Shown here: positions 16,701 through 25,437 of the stretch, in pieces | How the letters are laid out: each line of letters begins with the position of its first letter | Position numbering within the stretch: the first letter of the stretch is position 1 | From: Chloroflexota bacterium | GTDB lineage: Bacteria > Chloroflexota > Anaerolineae > J036 > Brachytrichaceae | DNA: 44,543 bases | Assembly (NCBI GenBank): GCA_021788625.1 | Contig: JAJYKL010000031.1 | Span: 1 to 44,543 of the forward strand | Reading direction: 5' to 3' | The notes under the pieces: generated by a model | Databases searched by the model: none | Seen by the model: the letters and a program-made list of their open reading frames with translations, nothing else | What the model was told of the DNA's origin: nothing | Position numbers and translations under genes: made by a program

Positions 16701-17465
16701 GTGGTACGCACATTTGACACACCGATTTTTACATCCGATCAGAGTGTGGATCGGGTTCTGGCGACGGGGCTGCCCGTCGCCCTCATATTTGTAGAAGGCA
16801 AAGCGCCGGCGGAGATTGAGCAGACGTTGAATCGCATGGCGAAGGAGAACGCGGGACAGCTATTGATTGCACAGCTAGCCATCAAAGATAATGTGGCTAC
16901 CGCACGCCGGTATGGTTTGACACGCGCACCCGGCGTGGTGACGGTGAAGCAGGGTGAGGTGCTCAGCAAGTCAGAAGGCGCAAGCGCTGCGGATGTGCAA
17001 CACCATATCCTGTATCTGCTTGGGAAAGGACCAAAACCAGCCAGTACGCCAAATGCACAATCAGGCACGGCGACGGCTCATGCTGGCTCCCCAGCCGGGC
17101 GATCGGCAGATGGCCATGCGGCACAAGCCGGCTCGACACAGCATGGAAGCTCCCCGCAGCATGTGACCGATGCAACCTTTGAGCGGGATGTGTTGCGCTC
17201 ACCCCTGCCGGTGCTGGTTGATTTCTGGGCGCCGTGGTGCGGACCGTGCCGCAGTATGGAGCCGGCTATTGAGCGGCTGGCGCATTCCAGTCCAAACCTG
17301 CGCGTCGCGAAGGTCAACGTGGACGAGAATCCAGTCGTGGCGCAACAGTTCGGCATTCAAAGCATTCCCACCATGATGGTGGTGAAAAATGGCCAGGTAG
17401 TGGATCGCTGGGTGGGCGCGCAACCTGAAGGTGCCATCCGCGGGCGACTGGCGCGCTGGTTATAA
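16701..17465 (+). CDS. Double thioredoxin-fold protein with active C-terminal domain
   Basis: A 254-residue protein. Residues about 1-105 look like a thioredoxin-like fold with no Cys pair. An Ala/Ser/Gly-rich linker of about 40 residues follows. The C-terminal domain (about 148-254) is a standard thioredoxin with W179-C-G-P-C183 and a cis-Pro S-I-P-T segment. It should act as a cytoplasmic disulfide reductase, with the N-terminal part perhaps recognising a partner. The start is GTG at 16701, behind GGAGG at a 6-base spacing; an earlier TTG at 16677 has no such site. It converges with the FAD oxidoreductase at 17619. Confidence 0.8.
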   Translation: MVRTFDTPIFTSDQSVDRVLATGLPVALIFVEGKAPAEIEQTLNRMAKENAGQLLIAQLAIKDNVATARRYGLTRAPGVVTVKQGEVLSKSEGASAADVQHHILYLLGKGPKPASTPNAQSGTATAHAGSPAGRSADGHAAQAGSTQHGSSPQHVTDATFERDVLRSPLPVLVDFWAPWCGPCRSMEPAIERLAHSSPNLRVAKVNVDENPVVAQQFGIQSIPTMMVVKNGQVVDRWVGAQPEGAIRGRLARWL

Positions 17466-17485
17466 AGCGCTCTGGCGATTGCGCC

Positions 17486-17565
17486 GCCAGCGAGGGCTGG
17501 CATTCACCCACCTTATCAGGCCGGGGCTCGCTAGGCCCTTGTGGGGCAACCGTGAAGGTTGCTCC
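17486..17565. terminator. Paired stem-loops between convergent genes
   Basis: GCCAGC (17486-17491)/GCTGGC (17496-17501) forms a small hairpin. GGGGCAACC (17543-17551)/GGTTGCTCC (17557-17565) forms a second with one mismatch, and the flanking TTG and CAA lengthen it. They lie between the ends of the thioredoxin and FAD oxidoreductase genes and may terminate both. There is no long T-run. Confidence 0.4.
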
Positions 17566-17618
17566 CGCAAGGTGGCTTTTCAGCGGCGGTCGAAATTTGC
17601 CCTCACGTCGGTGTGTCC

Positions 17619-19259
17619 TTATAGCGCTTCGATGTGCGGCCAGTGCAGCTCCACACCGGCTGCCACAAGCAGGTGCTGGAACTCTTCCAGCAGCAGGGGG
17701 TCGGCGCGCACCTGTCGCGGGTGCAGGCCCTTACGCAGGCAAAAAGCAGCCAGACTCCCGGCCGCTTCACCAATATTCCACTCCACCGGATGCAGGCGGT
17801 AACAGCCGTTGGTGATATGCGTGACGCCCAGGTTTTTGCAGGCAGGCAGCAGGTTCTCCATGCGCACCGGCAGTAGAGCGCCCAGGGGTATCTGGAACGG
17901 CAGCGATGAAATGTCGATGTAGTTGACGTGACCGGTGCTGGGATGCAGGTCGATGCGATATGAGCCGATGCCCACGCTATCGGCGAACGACGCGGATGCA
18001 TCGCTACCGCGCGCCTGTGCGCCGACGTGCTGTTCCAATACGGTGAACTCGGCACGAATGCGTCGCGATTCCCGGATATAGGGGTACAGCGCCAGTCCAT
18101 CGTCTGTGCCGGTGATATCAGGGCGCAGATAGAGACCAGGATATCCCTGGTGGCCGTTGGGACGCGGAGCTTCGGTCTGCAGCCAGTAAAACAGGCTGAG
18201 GGATAGCTGCCGGCTCTCGTCGAGCGCCTGCTGCGACTGCGCCAGCGGCACATCGATCAGATTACCTTCCCAGTAATCATTCATCGGCCAGTTCACCAGC
18301 GTGACCTCGTGGGCGGCGGATGGGCTGGCCGCAAAGTTGTCGCGACTGAGCAAACGCCGATAGAGCCATAGCGAATTGTGCGGGTCCGATGTCTCCTCAG
18401 GGAACAGCACGCGTGGGAAGGGTTGAAGCGTGATGGGGTTGACCTGATAAAAACTGATTAACCTGGCAGGCCAGGCAGGGGTAAGCTTGGGCAGGTAGTC
18501 ACGCCAGCGTTCGTATTGAGCAGGTTTTTCAATCAGATACTGGTCGCGCCCATCTGTTCGGGCATCAACCTGCGGATCATAGCCCATTGCGAAACACCAG
18601 GTAAACGATTGGACATTATCTGGCTGCGCAGGACCACTGACCGCATGGGGCTCGGCTGTCTCGTCTTGAGACTCAGCACCACTGACGTATTCAACGCCAG
18701 CCAGCGGTAGCAACTCACCTAACTCAGTGGCATCCAGGACATAATCAGCGGTGATGACGTCGATGGTTCCGCTGTCCAGGTTGCGCAGAGTCACCGCTCG
18801 AATGTAGTCTCCATCGACCTCGGCTTTGATAGGCTTGCGCCGGAGCCGGATGTTCAGCAAGCCCATGCTGAGTGCGGGGGAGAGCATCTGCTCGAGCACC
18901 GCCACGCCAATACGTGGCTCAAAACACAGACGCGACACAAACCCATTGCCGGGATTGAGGTAGGGATCAGCACGGGCAGCGGGTGTGAGCGGATAATGCT
19001 CGCGATAGTACCGGCGCACCAGAGATCGAAACTGGCGATAGGATCGCGTGCAACCAAACTGCTCGATCCAGCGATGCTCATCGGGAGGGACAGCCTGGGC
19101 CGTGAGTTGCCCGCCGATCCACATCGTCTCTTCGCTCATAATGACGTGATACCCCAGCGATGTGGCCGCCAGCGCCGCGGCACAGCCACCTACTCCGCCG
19201 CCGACGATTAAAATGTCACAATGGTTTCGAAAACGGTTGCGTATTCCTGAACCGGCCAC
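17619..19259 (-). CDS. FAD-dependent oxidoreductase (FAD_oxidored family), copy 3
   Basis: A 546-residue flavoprotein with GGGVGG at residues 20-25, a W-I-G-G-Q-L-T-A-Q-A segment after the second strand, and a D-A-T-E-L-G-E-L-L-P FAD-contact motif in the middle. It belongs to the same broad family as the copies at 5522 and 9428 but to a longer branch. The frame extends to a GTG at 19322 just after the XRE stop, but only the GTG at 19259 has a ribosome site (GAGGAG, 10 bases away), so I prefer it. The substrate is unknown. Its place beside the sugar transporter suggests oxidation of an imported compound (inference). Confidence 0.8.
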   Translation of the reverse strand: MAGSGIRNRFRNHCDILIVGGGVGGCAAALAATSLGYHVIMSEETMWIGGQLTAQAVPPDEHRWIEQFGCTRSYRQFRSLVRRYYREHYPLTPAARADPYLNPGNGFVSRLCFEPRIGVAVLEQMLSPALSMGLLNIRLRRKPIKAEVDGDYIRAVTLRNLDSGTIDVITADYVLDATELGELLPLAGVEYVSGAESQDETAEPHAVSGPAQPDNVQSFTWCFAMGYDPQVDARTDGRDQYLIEKPAQYERWRDYLPKLTPAWPARLISFYQVNPITLQPFPRVLFPEETSDPHNSLWLYRRLLSRDNFAASPSAAHEVTLVNWPMNDYWEGNLIDVPLAQSQQALDESRQLSLSLFYWLQTEAPRPNGHQGYPGLYLRPDITGTDDGLALYPYIRESRRIRAEFTVLEQHVGAQARGSDASASFADSVGIGSYRIDLHPSTGHVNYIDISSLPFQIPLGALLPVRMENLLPACKNLGVTHITNGCYRLHPVEWNIGEAAGSLAAFCLRKGLHPRQVRADPLLLEEFQHLLVAAGVELHWPHIEAL

Positions 19260-19323
19260 TTCCAGCGGTCTCCTCGTAGTGAAATGTGTCTGCCTGTGCG
19301 CGCCGGGCGGCTTGATCCGCACA

Positions 19324-19764
19324 TCACGCTCGACGCGATTGACCTCGGTGAGTTAAAGGTTGGTTGCGAGGCTTGCCCATTGGTTTTTTTGTGCTGCTGC
19401 CGGGATGGTCGCGTGCGTATTGCTCAAGCAAGTGCATGGCTTTGGCACGCTCGACCGGCTCAATCGTGGACATGAGGTGGTGCAGCTTACGCGAAAACTC
19501 GTCCTCCCTCACGCGCGACTCGGGCTGGTCATTCAGCATTCCGGCCAGACGGAACACGGATTCCTGGGGCATCTCGAACGCACTGGCAACGCCGCGCAGG
19601 AAGCGATCACCTGCGCGACGCTGCATCTTAAGCACCAATACCACCTGGTTTAGCGTTACGCCCGACGCACGTGCCAGGTCCACGGGGCGCCAGTTGCGAG
19701 TGTCCATCTCACTGCGCAGCCATTCGGTGAATGCTCTATCCGAAGCCTGTTTATGGGTGTCCAC
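19324..19764 (-). CDS. XRE-family DNA-binding regulator
   Basis: A 146-residue protein with an XRE-like helix-turn-helix in residues about 20-75 (P-V-D-L-A-R-A-S-G-V-T-L-N-Q-V pattern) and a charged, Arg-rich tail. It probably represses or tunes its own unit. The stop TGA at 19324-19326 directly abuts the possible GTG at 19322 of the FAD oxidoreductase, so the two are almost surely co-transcribed. Upstream, CCAC-AGAA-GTGG (19780-19791) is a small dyad that could be its operator. Confidence 0.7.
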   Translation of the reverse strand: MDTHKQASDRAFTEWLRSEMDTRNWRPVDLARASGVTLNQVVLVLKMQRRAGDRFLRGVASAFEMPQESVFRLAGMLNDQPESRVREDEFSRKLHHLMSTIEPVERAKAMHLLEQYARDHPGSSTKKPMGKPRNQPLTHRGQSRRA

Positions 19765-19779
19765 ACCTATAGTCTAGTA

Positions 19780-19791
19780 CCACAGAAGTGG
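19780..19791. promoter_or_regulatory. Small dyad upstream of the XRE gene
   Basis: CCAC and GTGG flank AGAA, 16 bases before the XRE start codon. It is in the right place for an autoregulatory operator, but is short and could be chance. Confidence 0.25.
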
Positions 19792-19837
19792 AACCGTTCT
19801 GCACGTCGCCCGATAACCGGCGCCAAATCGTCTGGAC

Positions 19838-19894
19838 GGCGATGCACGGCCCTGGTGTTATGACTGACCGGATCCAGGCAGGCGGTGCATCGCC
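19838..19894. terminator. Long stem-loop after the first binding-protein gene
   Basis: GGCGATGCAC (19838-19847) and GTGCATCGCC (19885-19894) pair perfectly, with inner CCTGG/CCAGG pairing as well. It begins 6 bases beyond the stop of the binding-protein gene, so it likely ends or protects the transporter transcript. The arms share GGCGATGC with the repeat at 3833-3935. Confidence 0.6.
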
Positions 19895-19899
19895 TCAGC

Positions 19900-21477
19900 C
19901 TATTTGGTTTTCATCCAGGCAGCGATCTGTTTCGCCATTTCGTCCATGATCTTCTTGTTACCGGCGGCGTCCATGGCACTGGTAGCCTTGCTTAGATCGG
20001 AGGCAGGGATGCCTTGCGGCCCAGTCGGCACGTAGCCGGTGTAGACCGAACTCACCGAAGCGATCTCGTTCTTAACCGGGTCGCGATTCATCACGAAACC
20101 CAGTGTGGGCATGGGTGTGGCCGAATCGTTGATCTGTTTACCAGCCGGCCAGGCACCGACGGACTTCGGGTCGCGATAGTAGGCATTGAACTGGTTGCCA
20201 AACATCCAGTCGGTGGTGGGGTTGTAACCTGAGTTCTGCACCTGTTGGATGACCTCGTTTGCCTTGTCCACCCAGTTCCAGTGCTTGCCCTCGATGCCGA
20301 GGCAGAGCAGGTTGTAAGTGGGTTTATCGGTGTTCACCAGCTCGAGCCATTTGGCGCAGGCTTCCTTGCTGACGGTGGTGCGGCTGACCCCCGTGAGAGT
20401 GGCGGTGATTCCAGCGGTGGTCAGGATGCCAGGAGCCAGTGCGCGCTGGTACAGGTCCCATCCTGTGCGAGCCACATATTCAGACTCGAACTTGGGCTTG
20501 ATTACAGGCTGCCACTGGAACACTGCTTTATTCGCTTTAAGCAGATCAGCTTCCTGATCCAGCTTGGGATCTTCCTTGGGGAAGTAGCCCTTATTCCACC
20601 ACGAACGTTCCACGTCCCACAGTTGCTGGAAGCGTGGCGCATTAAACTGGTTGACGAGTGTGGCGGATTTGTCGTCGGGCTTCACCCAGATCCAGCCCAT
20701 GGCATCATCCACGTCGCCATACCCACAGATCTCCTGTTGCAGGAATCCGGTGGACGACACGAAGGGCGTGATCTTCTCTCCGTTTTTAACCTGCTCCAGG
20801 TATGGTTCCAGGTCCTCCCACTTGTTAATGGTGTTCACGTCCAGCTTGTATTTATCAGCGATTGACTTCTTGACGATGAAACCGCCGATCTTGGGGAACT
20901 CCTGCTGGTTGATGCCTGCATACAATTTGCCCTGCACCTTGGCAGCGCCCCAGGTCGCCGTGGGCATGCTCTTCCACAGTCCCGGCGCCAGGTTCGGGAT
21001 CAGATCGTCCAGGGCGACGAACTGGCCATTGTTCACATTCTTGTAGTAATCATTCACCCAGTTCGCGGTGTAAACCAGGTCATATTGCTCGCCACCGGCG
21101 CTCATGAGCTGCACCTTGTCGTTAAAGCTGCCATACTCAAGGTTTTGCAGATCCATCTTCGCGTTGATCCTGTCCTGGGTGATCTTGTTCAACGCATCGG
21201 CGACCAACTTTTGATCGGTTGGGACACCGACGAAGTTGGTGTAGACATACTTCAAAGTGACGCTCTTCCCAGTGCTGGGAGCAGTGGTCGGGGCAGAAGT
21301 GGCTGCGACGGCCTGAGTTGCCGCGCCTGCCTGAGTCGACTGCGGCGCCTGTGTCGCCGCTGGAGCTGCCGCGGGAGTGGCCGCTCCACCGCAGGCAGCA
21401 GCTAACCCAGCCGCTGCGGTTGCGCCTGCCAACGTGAGGAAACGACGTCTGCTGTAGCGATTTGAGTTCGTGGACAT
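19900..21477 (-). CDS. ABC transporter substrate-binding lipoprotein (LplA-like), copy A
   Basis: A 525-residue family 1 solute-binding protein. A Tat signal S-R-R-R-F-L (residues 9-14) is followed by a lipobox ending A-A-A-C29, so it should be exported folded and lipid-anchored. An Ala/Thr/Pro linker to about residue 70 leads to the binding domain. It is closely related to the neighbour at 21712, sharing whole blocks such as N-P-T-T-D-W-M-F-G and A-G-I-T-A-T-L-T-G. With LplB/YtcP-type permeases in the same operon, an oligosaccharide or uronate ligand is likely (family knowledge). The ligand is not determinable here. Confidence 0.88.
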   Translation of the reverse strand: MSTNSNRYSRRRFLTLAGATAAAGLAAACGGAATPAAAPAATQAPQSTQAGAATQAVAATSAPTTAPSTGKSVTLKYVYTNFVGVPTDQKLVADALNKITQDRINAKMDLQNLEYGSFNDKVQLMSAGGEQYDLVYTANWVNDYYKNVNNGQFVALDDLIPNLAPGLWKSMPTATWGAAKVQGKLYAGINQQEFPKIGGFIVKKSIADKYKLDVNTINKWEDLEPYLEQVKNGEKITPFVSSTGFLQQEICGYGDVDDAMGWIWVKPDDKSATLVNQFNAPRFQQLWDVERSWWNKGYFPKEDPKLDQEADLLKANKAVFQWQPVIKPKFESEYVARTGWDLYQRALAPGILTTAGITATLTGVSRTTVSKEACAKWLELVNTDKPTYNLLCLGIEGKHWNWVDKANEVIQQVQNSGYNPTTDWMFGNQFNAYYRDPKSVGAWPAGKQINDSATPMPTLGFVMNRDPVKNEIASVSSVYTGYVPTGPQGIPASDLSKATSAMDAAGNKKIMDEMAKQIAAWMKTK

Positions 21478-21583
21478 CAGAGTTACCTCCTCTGTGCTTC
21501 TCGGCTAAACCGATAGGAATGATATCTCTCGATACTCGTCCTTCACATTCCATTGCCAGCGTCGTAAAGTTCCAGCATGCCTG

Positions 21584-21641
21584 CAGGCAGGGCCATGCAC
21601 CACCCCATTGCGCTACGAGGGTGGTTCATCGCGCCTGCCTG
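21584..21641. promoter_or_regulatory. Intercistronic compound stem-loop between the two binding proteins
   Basis: CAGGCAGG (21584-21591) pairs with CCTGCCTG (21634-21641), and inside it ACCACCC (21599-21605) pairs with GGGTGGT (21619-21625). It lies in the 234-base gap between the two paralogues and probably adjusts transcript stability or read-through. Confidence 0.55.
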
Positions 21642-21711
21642 TTTGAATTTTCTTTGGTGGAGCACCGCCCGTACCGGTTTGACATTCATCCGGCGGCGCC
21701 CCACCCCTGCG

Positions 21712-23268
21712 TTATTTCGATTTCAGCCACGCGTCGATCTGCTTCTGCATTTCGGTCAGGATCTTCGTCGCTCCAGCACCGTTCATTTGGTCCACCAGCT
21801 TGGGCAAGTCGGCCGTTTGCGGAGCCTGAGGCCCAAACGGCAGCCATTGCGTGACCAGCGCCGAGACTGCAGCGATCTCGTTCTTCACCGGGTCGCGATT
21901 CATTACGAAACCCAGCGTCGGCGAAGGAGTGGCCGAGTCGTTGATCTTCTTGGTCTCTTCCCACGCCCCCACTGAAGCCTCATCACGGTAGTAGGCGTTG
22001 AACTGGTCGCCGAACATCCAGTCGGTGGTGGGGTTGTAGGCTGTGTTCTTCACCTGCTGGATGACCTCCTTAGCCTTATCCAACCAGGTCCAGTGCTTGC
22101 CCTCAATGCCGAAGCACAGGGTGTTGTAAGTGGGCTTGTCGGTGTTCACCAGCTCCAGCCACTTCGTTGCGGTTTCCTTGTTGTTGGTGGTGCGGCTGAG
22201 ACCCGTCAGGGTGGCGGTGATGCCGGCGGTGGTCAGGATGGCGGGAGAGAGCGACTTGAGCACCACGTCATAACCCAGGGTGGCCTTCAGCTCAGATTCG
22301 CCCTTGGGCTTGGTCACTGGATTGATGACAATGGAGTGCTTGCCTGCCTTCCATTCCTGGCGGGCGACGTCTTCGGTGACGGCGTCCTTGGGATAGTAGC
22401 CGGCTTTATACCACTTCAACATCAGGCCCCACGTGGTGGCGAAGTCATTTGTGGTCCAGTAGTTTTCCACCTTGGCAGCCCTGTCGTCCGCGTGCACCTG
22501 AATCCAACCAATGCCATCGTCCACAGGCGCGCAATTGAAGATCTCCTGGACGTACAGGAAGGACTGCTGGCCCCACGGTGTGATGTTTTCACCCTTCATC
22601 ACTTCGCCCAGCCAGGGTTCGACATCCTGCCAGGTTTTGGTGGCATTGGTGTCGAGCTTGTATTTCTCAACCAGGTCTTTGCGAGCCGCGTAACCCCACG
22701 TCTTGGGGAACATCTGCTGGTTGATGCCTGCATAAAGCTTGCCGCTGACCTTGGCTGATTGCCAGGTGGTGACTGGCATGCTCTTCCAGTAGCCAGGAGC
22801 CAGATTTGGCAGCAGATCATCCAGCGCGAGGAACTGGCCGTTTGATACATTCTGGTAGTAGTCGTTGGTCCAGTTCGCGGTGTAGACCAGGTCATACTGC
22901 TCGCCGCCTGCGTTCATCAGGTTGATCTTGTCACCCCAGGCGCCAAAGTCGAGCACCATGAGCTTCATGGTGGCGTTGATGCGGTCCTGAGTGATCTTGC
23001 TGATGGCGGCCTCCACCAGGCCCTGGTCTGGCGACTGGCTGGTAAACTGCGGATAGATGTACGTCAAGGCCACCTGCTTGCCAGTACTGGGAGCGGTGGT
23101 GGGGGCCGTAGTGGCCGCGCTGGCTTGCGTCGCGGCCGGCGCTTGCGTCGCCCCAGGCGCCGATGTGGGTGTGGCAGCGCCACCGCAGGCGGCGATCACC
23201 CCCGTGGCGGTTGATGCACCGGCCAGAATAAGGAACTTACGACGTGATAGGGTCTTTTTATCAGACAT
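21712..23268 (-). CDS. ABC transporter substrate-binding lipoprotein (LplA-like), copy B
   Basis: A 518-residue paralogue of the next downstream gene. The Tat motif L-S-R-R-K-F-L (7-13) and lipobox I-A-A-C28 mark a Tat-exported lipoprotein. An Ala/Thr/Pro linker and a family 1 solute-binding domain follow. The ATG at 23268 has a GGAGGAG site 6-7 bases away; a 19-codon upstream extension lacks support. The copies differ most in the middle of the domain, so they may bind different forms of one substrate family (inference). It follows the permeases, after a hairpin at 23405-23436. Confidence 0.88.
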   Translation of the reverse strand: MSDKKTLSRRKFLILAGASTATGVIAACGGAATPTSAPGATQAPAATQASAATTAPTTAPSTGKQVALTYIYPQFTSQSPDQGLVEAAISKITQDRINATMKLMVLDFGAWGDKINLMNAGGEQYDLVYTANWTNDYYQNVSNGQFLALDDLLPNLAPGYWKSMPVTTWQSAKVSGKLYAGINQQMFPKTWGYAARKDLVEKYKLDTNATKTWQDVEPWLGEVMKGENITPWGQQSFLYVQEIFNCAPVDDGIGWIQVHADDRAAKVENYWTTNDFATTWGLMLKWYKAGYYPKDAVTEDVARQEWKAGKHSIVINPVTKPKGESELKATLGYDVVLKSLSPAILTTAGITATLTGLSRTTNNKETATKWLELVNTDKPTYNTLCFGIEGKHWTWLDKAKEVIQQVKNTAYNPTTDWMFGDQFNAYYRDEASVGAWEETKKINDSATPSPTLGFVMNRDPVKNEIAAVSALVTQWLPFGPQAPQTADLPKLVDQMNGAGATKILTEMQKQIDAWLKSK

Positions 23269-23404
23269 GACGACTCCTCCTAAGTTGAATGCGATTGATG
23301 ATCCATGTGATGTCCATATGGCCAAGATTCGCTCGTACTGTTATCAAACCACCTGTATGCGATTCGCTGTATGTGTTCCGAGGACACCTCCTTGTATTGG
23401 ATAC

Positions 23405-23436
23405 GGTTGCCGGCCACGCCAGGCATGGCCGCAACC
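23405..23436. promoter_or_regulatory. Intercistronic stem-loop between permease and binding protein
   Basis: GGTTGC-C-GGCCA (23405-23416) pairs with TGGCC-G-CAACC (23426-23436), about 11 bp with a bulge, in the 179-base gap after the permease stop. Such hairpins often separate high-expression binding-protein genes from permease genes. Confidence 0.55.
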
Positions 23437-23447
23437 CGATGCATTGA

Positions 23448-24365
23448 TCACTTGAACGAACCGATCGTGATGCCGCGGATGAAGTACTTTTGCAGGAAAA
23501 GGTATGCAAAAGCCACCGGCCCTATGGCAAAGAACGCCATCGCCATGCGCACCGACATGGTCGGCAATTGGCCCTGGAAACGCGCCGCAATCTCGGGATT
23601 CGAGTTCATGGCCTCCAGCCCCTGCATGATGTTATAGAGCAGAAATTGGATCCCGTAATACCGTTTACTGTCGATGAACAACAGGTAGAGCCACCAGTCA
23701 TTCCAGTAACTGAGCATGGTAAAGAGCGAGACGGTGGCCAGCACCGGTGTGGACATGGGCATGGCGATCTGGAAGAAGATACGCCACTCGCTCGCACCAT
23801 CGATGCGTGCCGCATCGAGCAGCTCCTCTGGTAATTGTTGAAACGAGGTGCGCAGCAACAACACATTCCAAACCGACACCAGATACGGCAGCACCAGCAC
23901 AGCCGGGTTGTCCTTCAGGTGCAGCGTCTGCGTGACGAACAGGTAGAACGGGATCAACCCTCCATTGAAGAGCATGGTAAAGAATGCGTAGAACGAAACC
24001 GGACGGCGCAAAGCGAAGTTCTGGCGCGAGATGGCGTAAGCCAGCAGCGACATCACCAACATGCCCAGGATCGTGCCGATGGCGGTCACCCCGCAGGTGA
24101 CCACATAGCCATTGATGATGCGTGACGGGTCGGCCAGGATATATTCGTACGCGACCGTGGTGAATTGCTTGGGAATCAGCGTATAACCGTACAACGTGAT
24201 CGCCCGTTCCGTCGAAAGCGATGCTGAGAGCACCAGCAATACTGGGATCAGGCAGGCGGCACTCAACGCAATCAGGATCGCGTTGATGACGGACCGGTTG
24301 ACGAAGGCGGTCACCCGGTAACGGTTCAAGCTGTGTTGCGTCGTCACCATGCCAGTCTCAGCCAT
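23448..24365 (-). CDS. Carbohydrate ABC transporter permease (YtcP/LplC type)
   Basis: A 305-residue inner-membrane permease with about six helices. The conserved E-A-A-type loop that docks the ATPase appears as L-D-A-A-R-I-D-G-A-S-E-W-R-I-F. The first helix follows a short cytoplasmic N-terminus. It pairs with the LplB-type permease upstream. The frame opens at a GTG at 24374, but AAGGAGG overlaps that codon and is at the right distance only from the ATG at 24365. Sixteen bases separate it from the upstream gene. No ATP-binding subunit is nearby, so a shared MsmX-like ATPase is expected elsewhere (family knowledge). Confidence 0.88.
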   Translation of the reverse strand: MAETGMVTTQHSLNRYRVTAFVNRSVINAILIALSAACLIPVLLVLSASLSTERAITLYGYTLIPKQFTTVAYEYILADPSRIINGYVVTCGVTAIGTILGMLVMSLLAYAISRQNFALRRPVSFYAFFTMLFNGGLIPFYLFVTQTLHLKDNPAVLVLPYLVSVWNVLLLRTSFQQLPEELLDAARIDGASEWRIFFQIAMPMSTPVLATVSLFTMLSYWNDWWLYLLFIDSKRYYGIQFLLYNIMQGLEAMNSNPEIAARFQGQLPTMSVRMAMAFFAIGPVAFAYLFLQKYFIRGITIGSFK

Positions 24366-24381
24366 AACCATCACCTCCTTA

Positions 24382-25368
24382 TTAAAAGAGCGCCTTTTCA
24401 GGGTCGATCCGGCGCACGACCAGGTTCGATATGATCACCAGCACAAATCCAATGAGCGACTGAGCCAAACCTGCAGCGGCAGCCATGCCAACATCGCCGA
24501 GCTGCCGGAGAGCGCGGAATACGAATGTATCGATCACGTCGGTGGTGGGGTACAAAGCGGGGGTATCACGCGTGACGATGAAAAAGAGGCCGAAATCGGC
24601 ATAAAAAATGCGCCCGATGGCCAGCAGCGTCAGGATGGTGATAACAGGCACCAGCAGTGGAATGGTGATGTAGCGGATCTGCGCCCACTTGGATGCACCG
24701 TCGATGCGCGCGGCCTCATAGAACTCCGGATTGATGCCAATGATGGTCGCCAGGTAGATGATGCTGCTGACTCCCACACCCTTCCACAGGTTAACGATCA
24801 CCAGGATAGCCGGCCAGGCTTGCGGCGTCTGGTACCACAATACGGGCTGGCCGCCTGTGCTCTTGATCAGGTTGTTGATCAACCCTTCGTCCGTGGCCAG
24901 GAAGGCATACACGAAGTAACTGACGATGACGATGGAGAGGAAGTTTGGGAAGAACAGCGACGACTGATAGATGCGGGAGCGAAACTGGCCATGCACTTCG
25001 TTCATCAACAGAGCGACCGTTATCGCGGCCACCGTGCCGGTGATGATGAACAGGGCATTCATGAAGATGGTGTTGAACAGCACGCGGGCCGTGAGTGGCG
25101 TACCGAACAGGTATCCAAAATTGTCCAGGCCCACCCAGGGACTGCCCCAAACGCCGAGGTTGAACTTCAGGTCTTTGAAGGCGATCACAATACCTGGCAT
25201 GGGCGCGTAGGCGAAGATGAAAATGAGCGCCACACCCGGAAGCGCCATCAGCATGTAGGACCCATTGCGGGTGAGGAACAGCCTGATGTCGTACCAGATC
25301 TTTTTCACCGGGGTGGTGGCTCCTAACGGTGTGACCCGTGATACTGCTGAACTGGGGCCTGATGTCAT
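24382..25368 (-). CDS. Carbohydrate ABC transporter permease (LplB type)
   Basis: A 328-residue permease of the LplB family. About six membrane helices are visible, the first around residues 35-60 (Y-M-L-M-A-L-P-G-V-A-L-I-F). The E-A-A loop reads Y-E-A-A-R-I-D-G-A-S-K-W-A-Q. It forms the heterodimeric pore with the next gene. The ATG at 25368 is preceded by GGAGGAG; five extra upstream codons are not supported. It is the first transporter gene after the LacI regulator, with a candidate operator in the short gap. Confidence 0.88.
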   Translation of the reverse strand: MTSGPSSAVSRVTPLGATTPVKKIWYDIRLFLTRNGSYMLMALPGVALIFIFAYAPMPGIVIAFKDLKFNLGVWGSPWVGLDNFGYLFGTPLTARVLFNTIFMNALFIITGTVAAITVALLMNEVHGQFRSRIYQSSLFFPNFLSIVIVSYFVYAFLATDEGLINNLIKSTGGQPVLWYQTPQAWPAILVIVNLWKGVGVSSIIYLATIIGINPEFYEAARIDGASKWAQIRYITIPLLVPVITILTLLAIGRIFYADFGLFFIVTRDTPALYPTTDVIDTFVFRALRQLGDVGMAAAAGLAQSLIGFVLVIISNLVVRRIDPEKALF

Positions 25369-25395
25369 GACTCCTCCTTCCACATCAATATATAG

Positions 25396-25407
25396 CCGTT
25401 AAAACGG
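25396..25407 (-). promoter_or_regulatory. Candidate LacI-family operator before the transporter genes
   Basis: CCGTT-AA-AACGG is a near-perfect dyad in the 69-base gap between the LacI stop and the LplB start. On the minus strand it falls between a weak TTCAGT -35 and a TATATT -10, the usual position for repression. Size and symmetry fit LacI-family sites, but the regulator's recognition sequence is unknown. Confidence 0.4.
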
Positions 25408-25437
25408 ACTGAACCGTACATAGTCTGACTGGAAACA

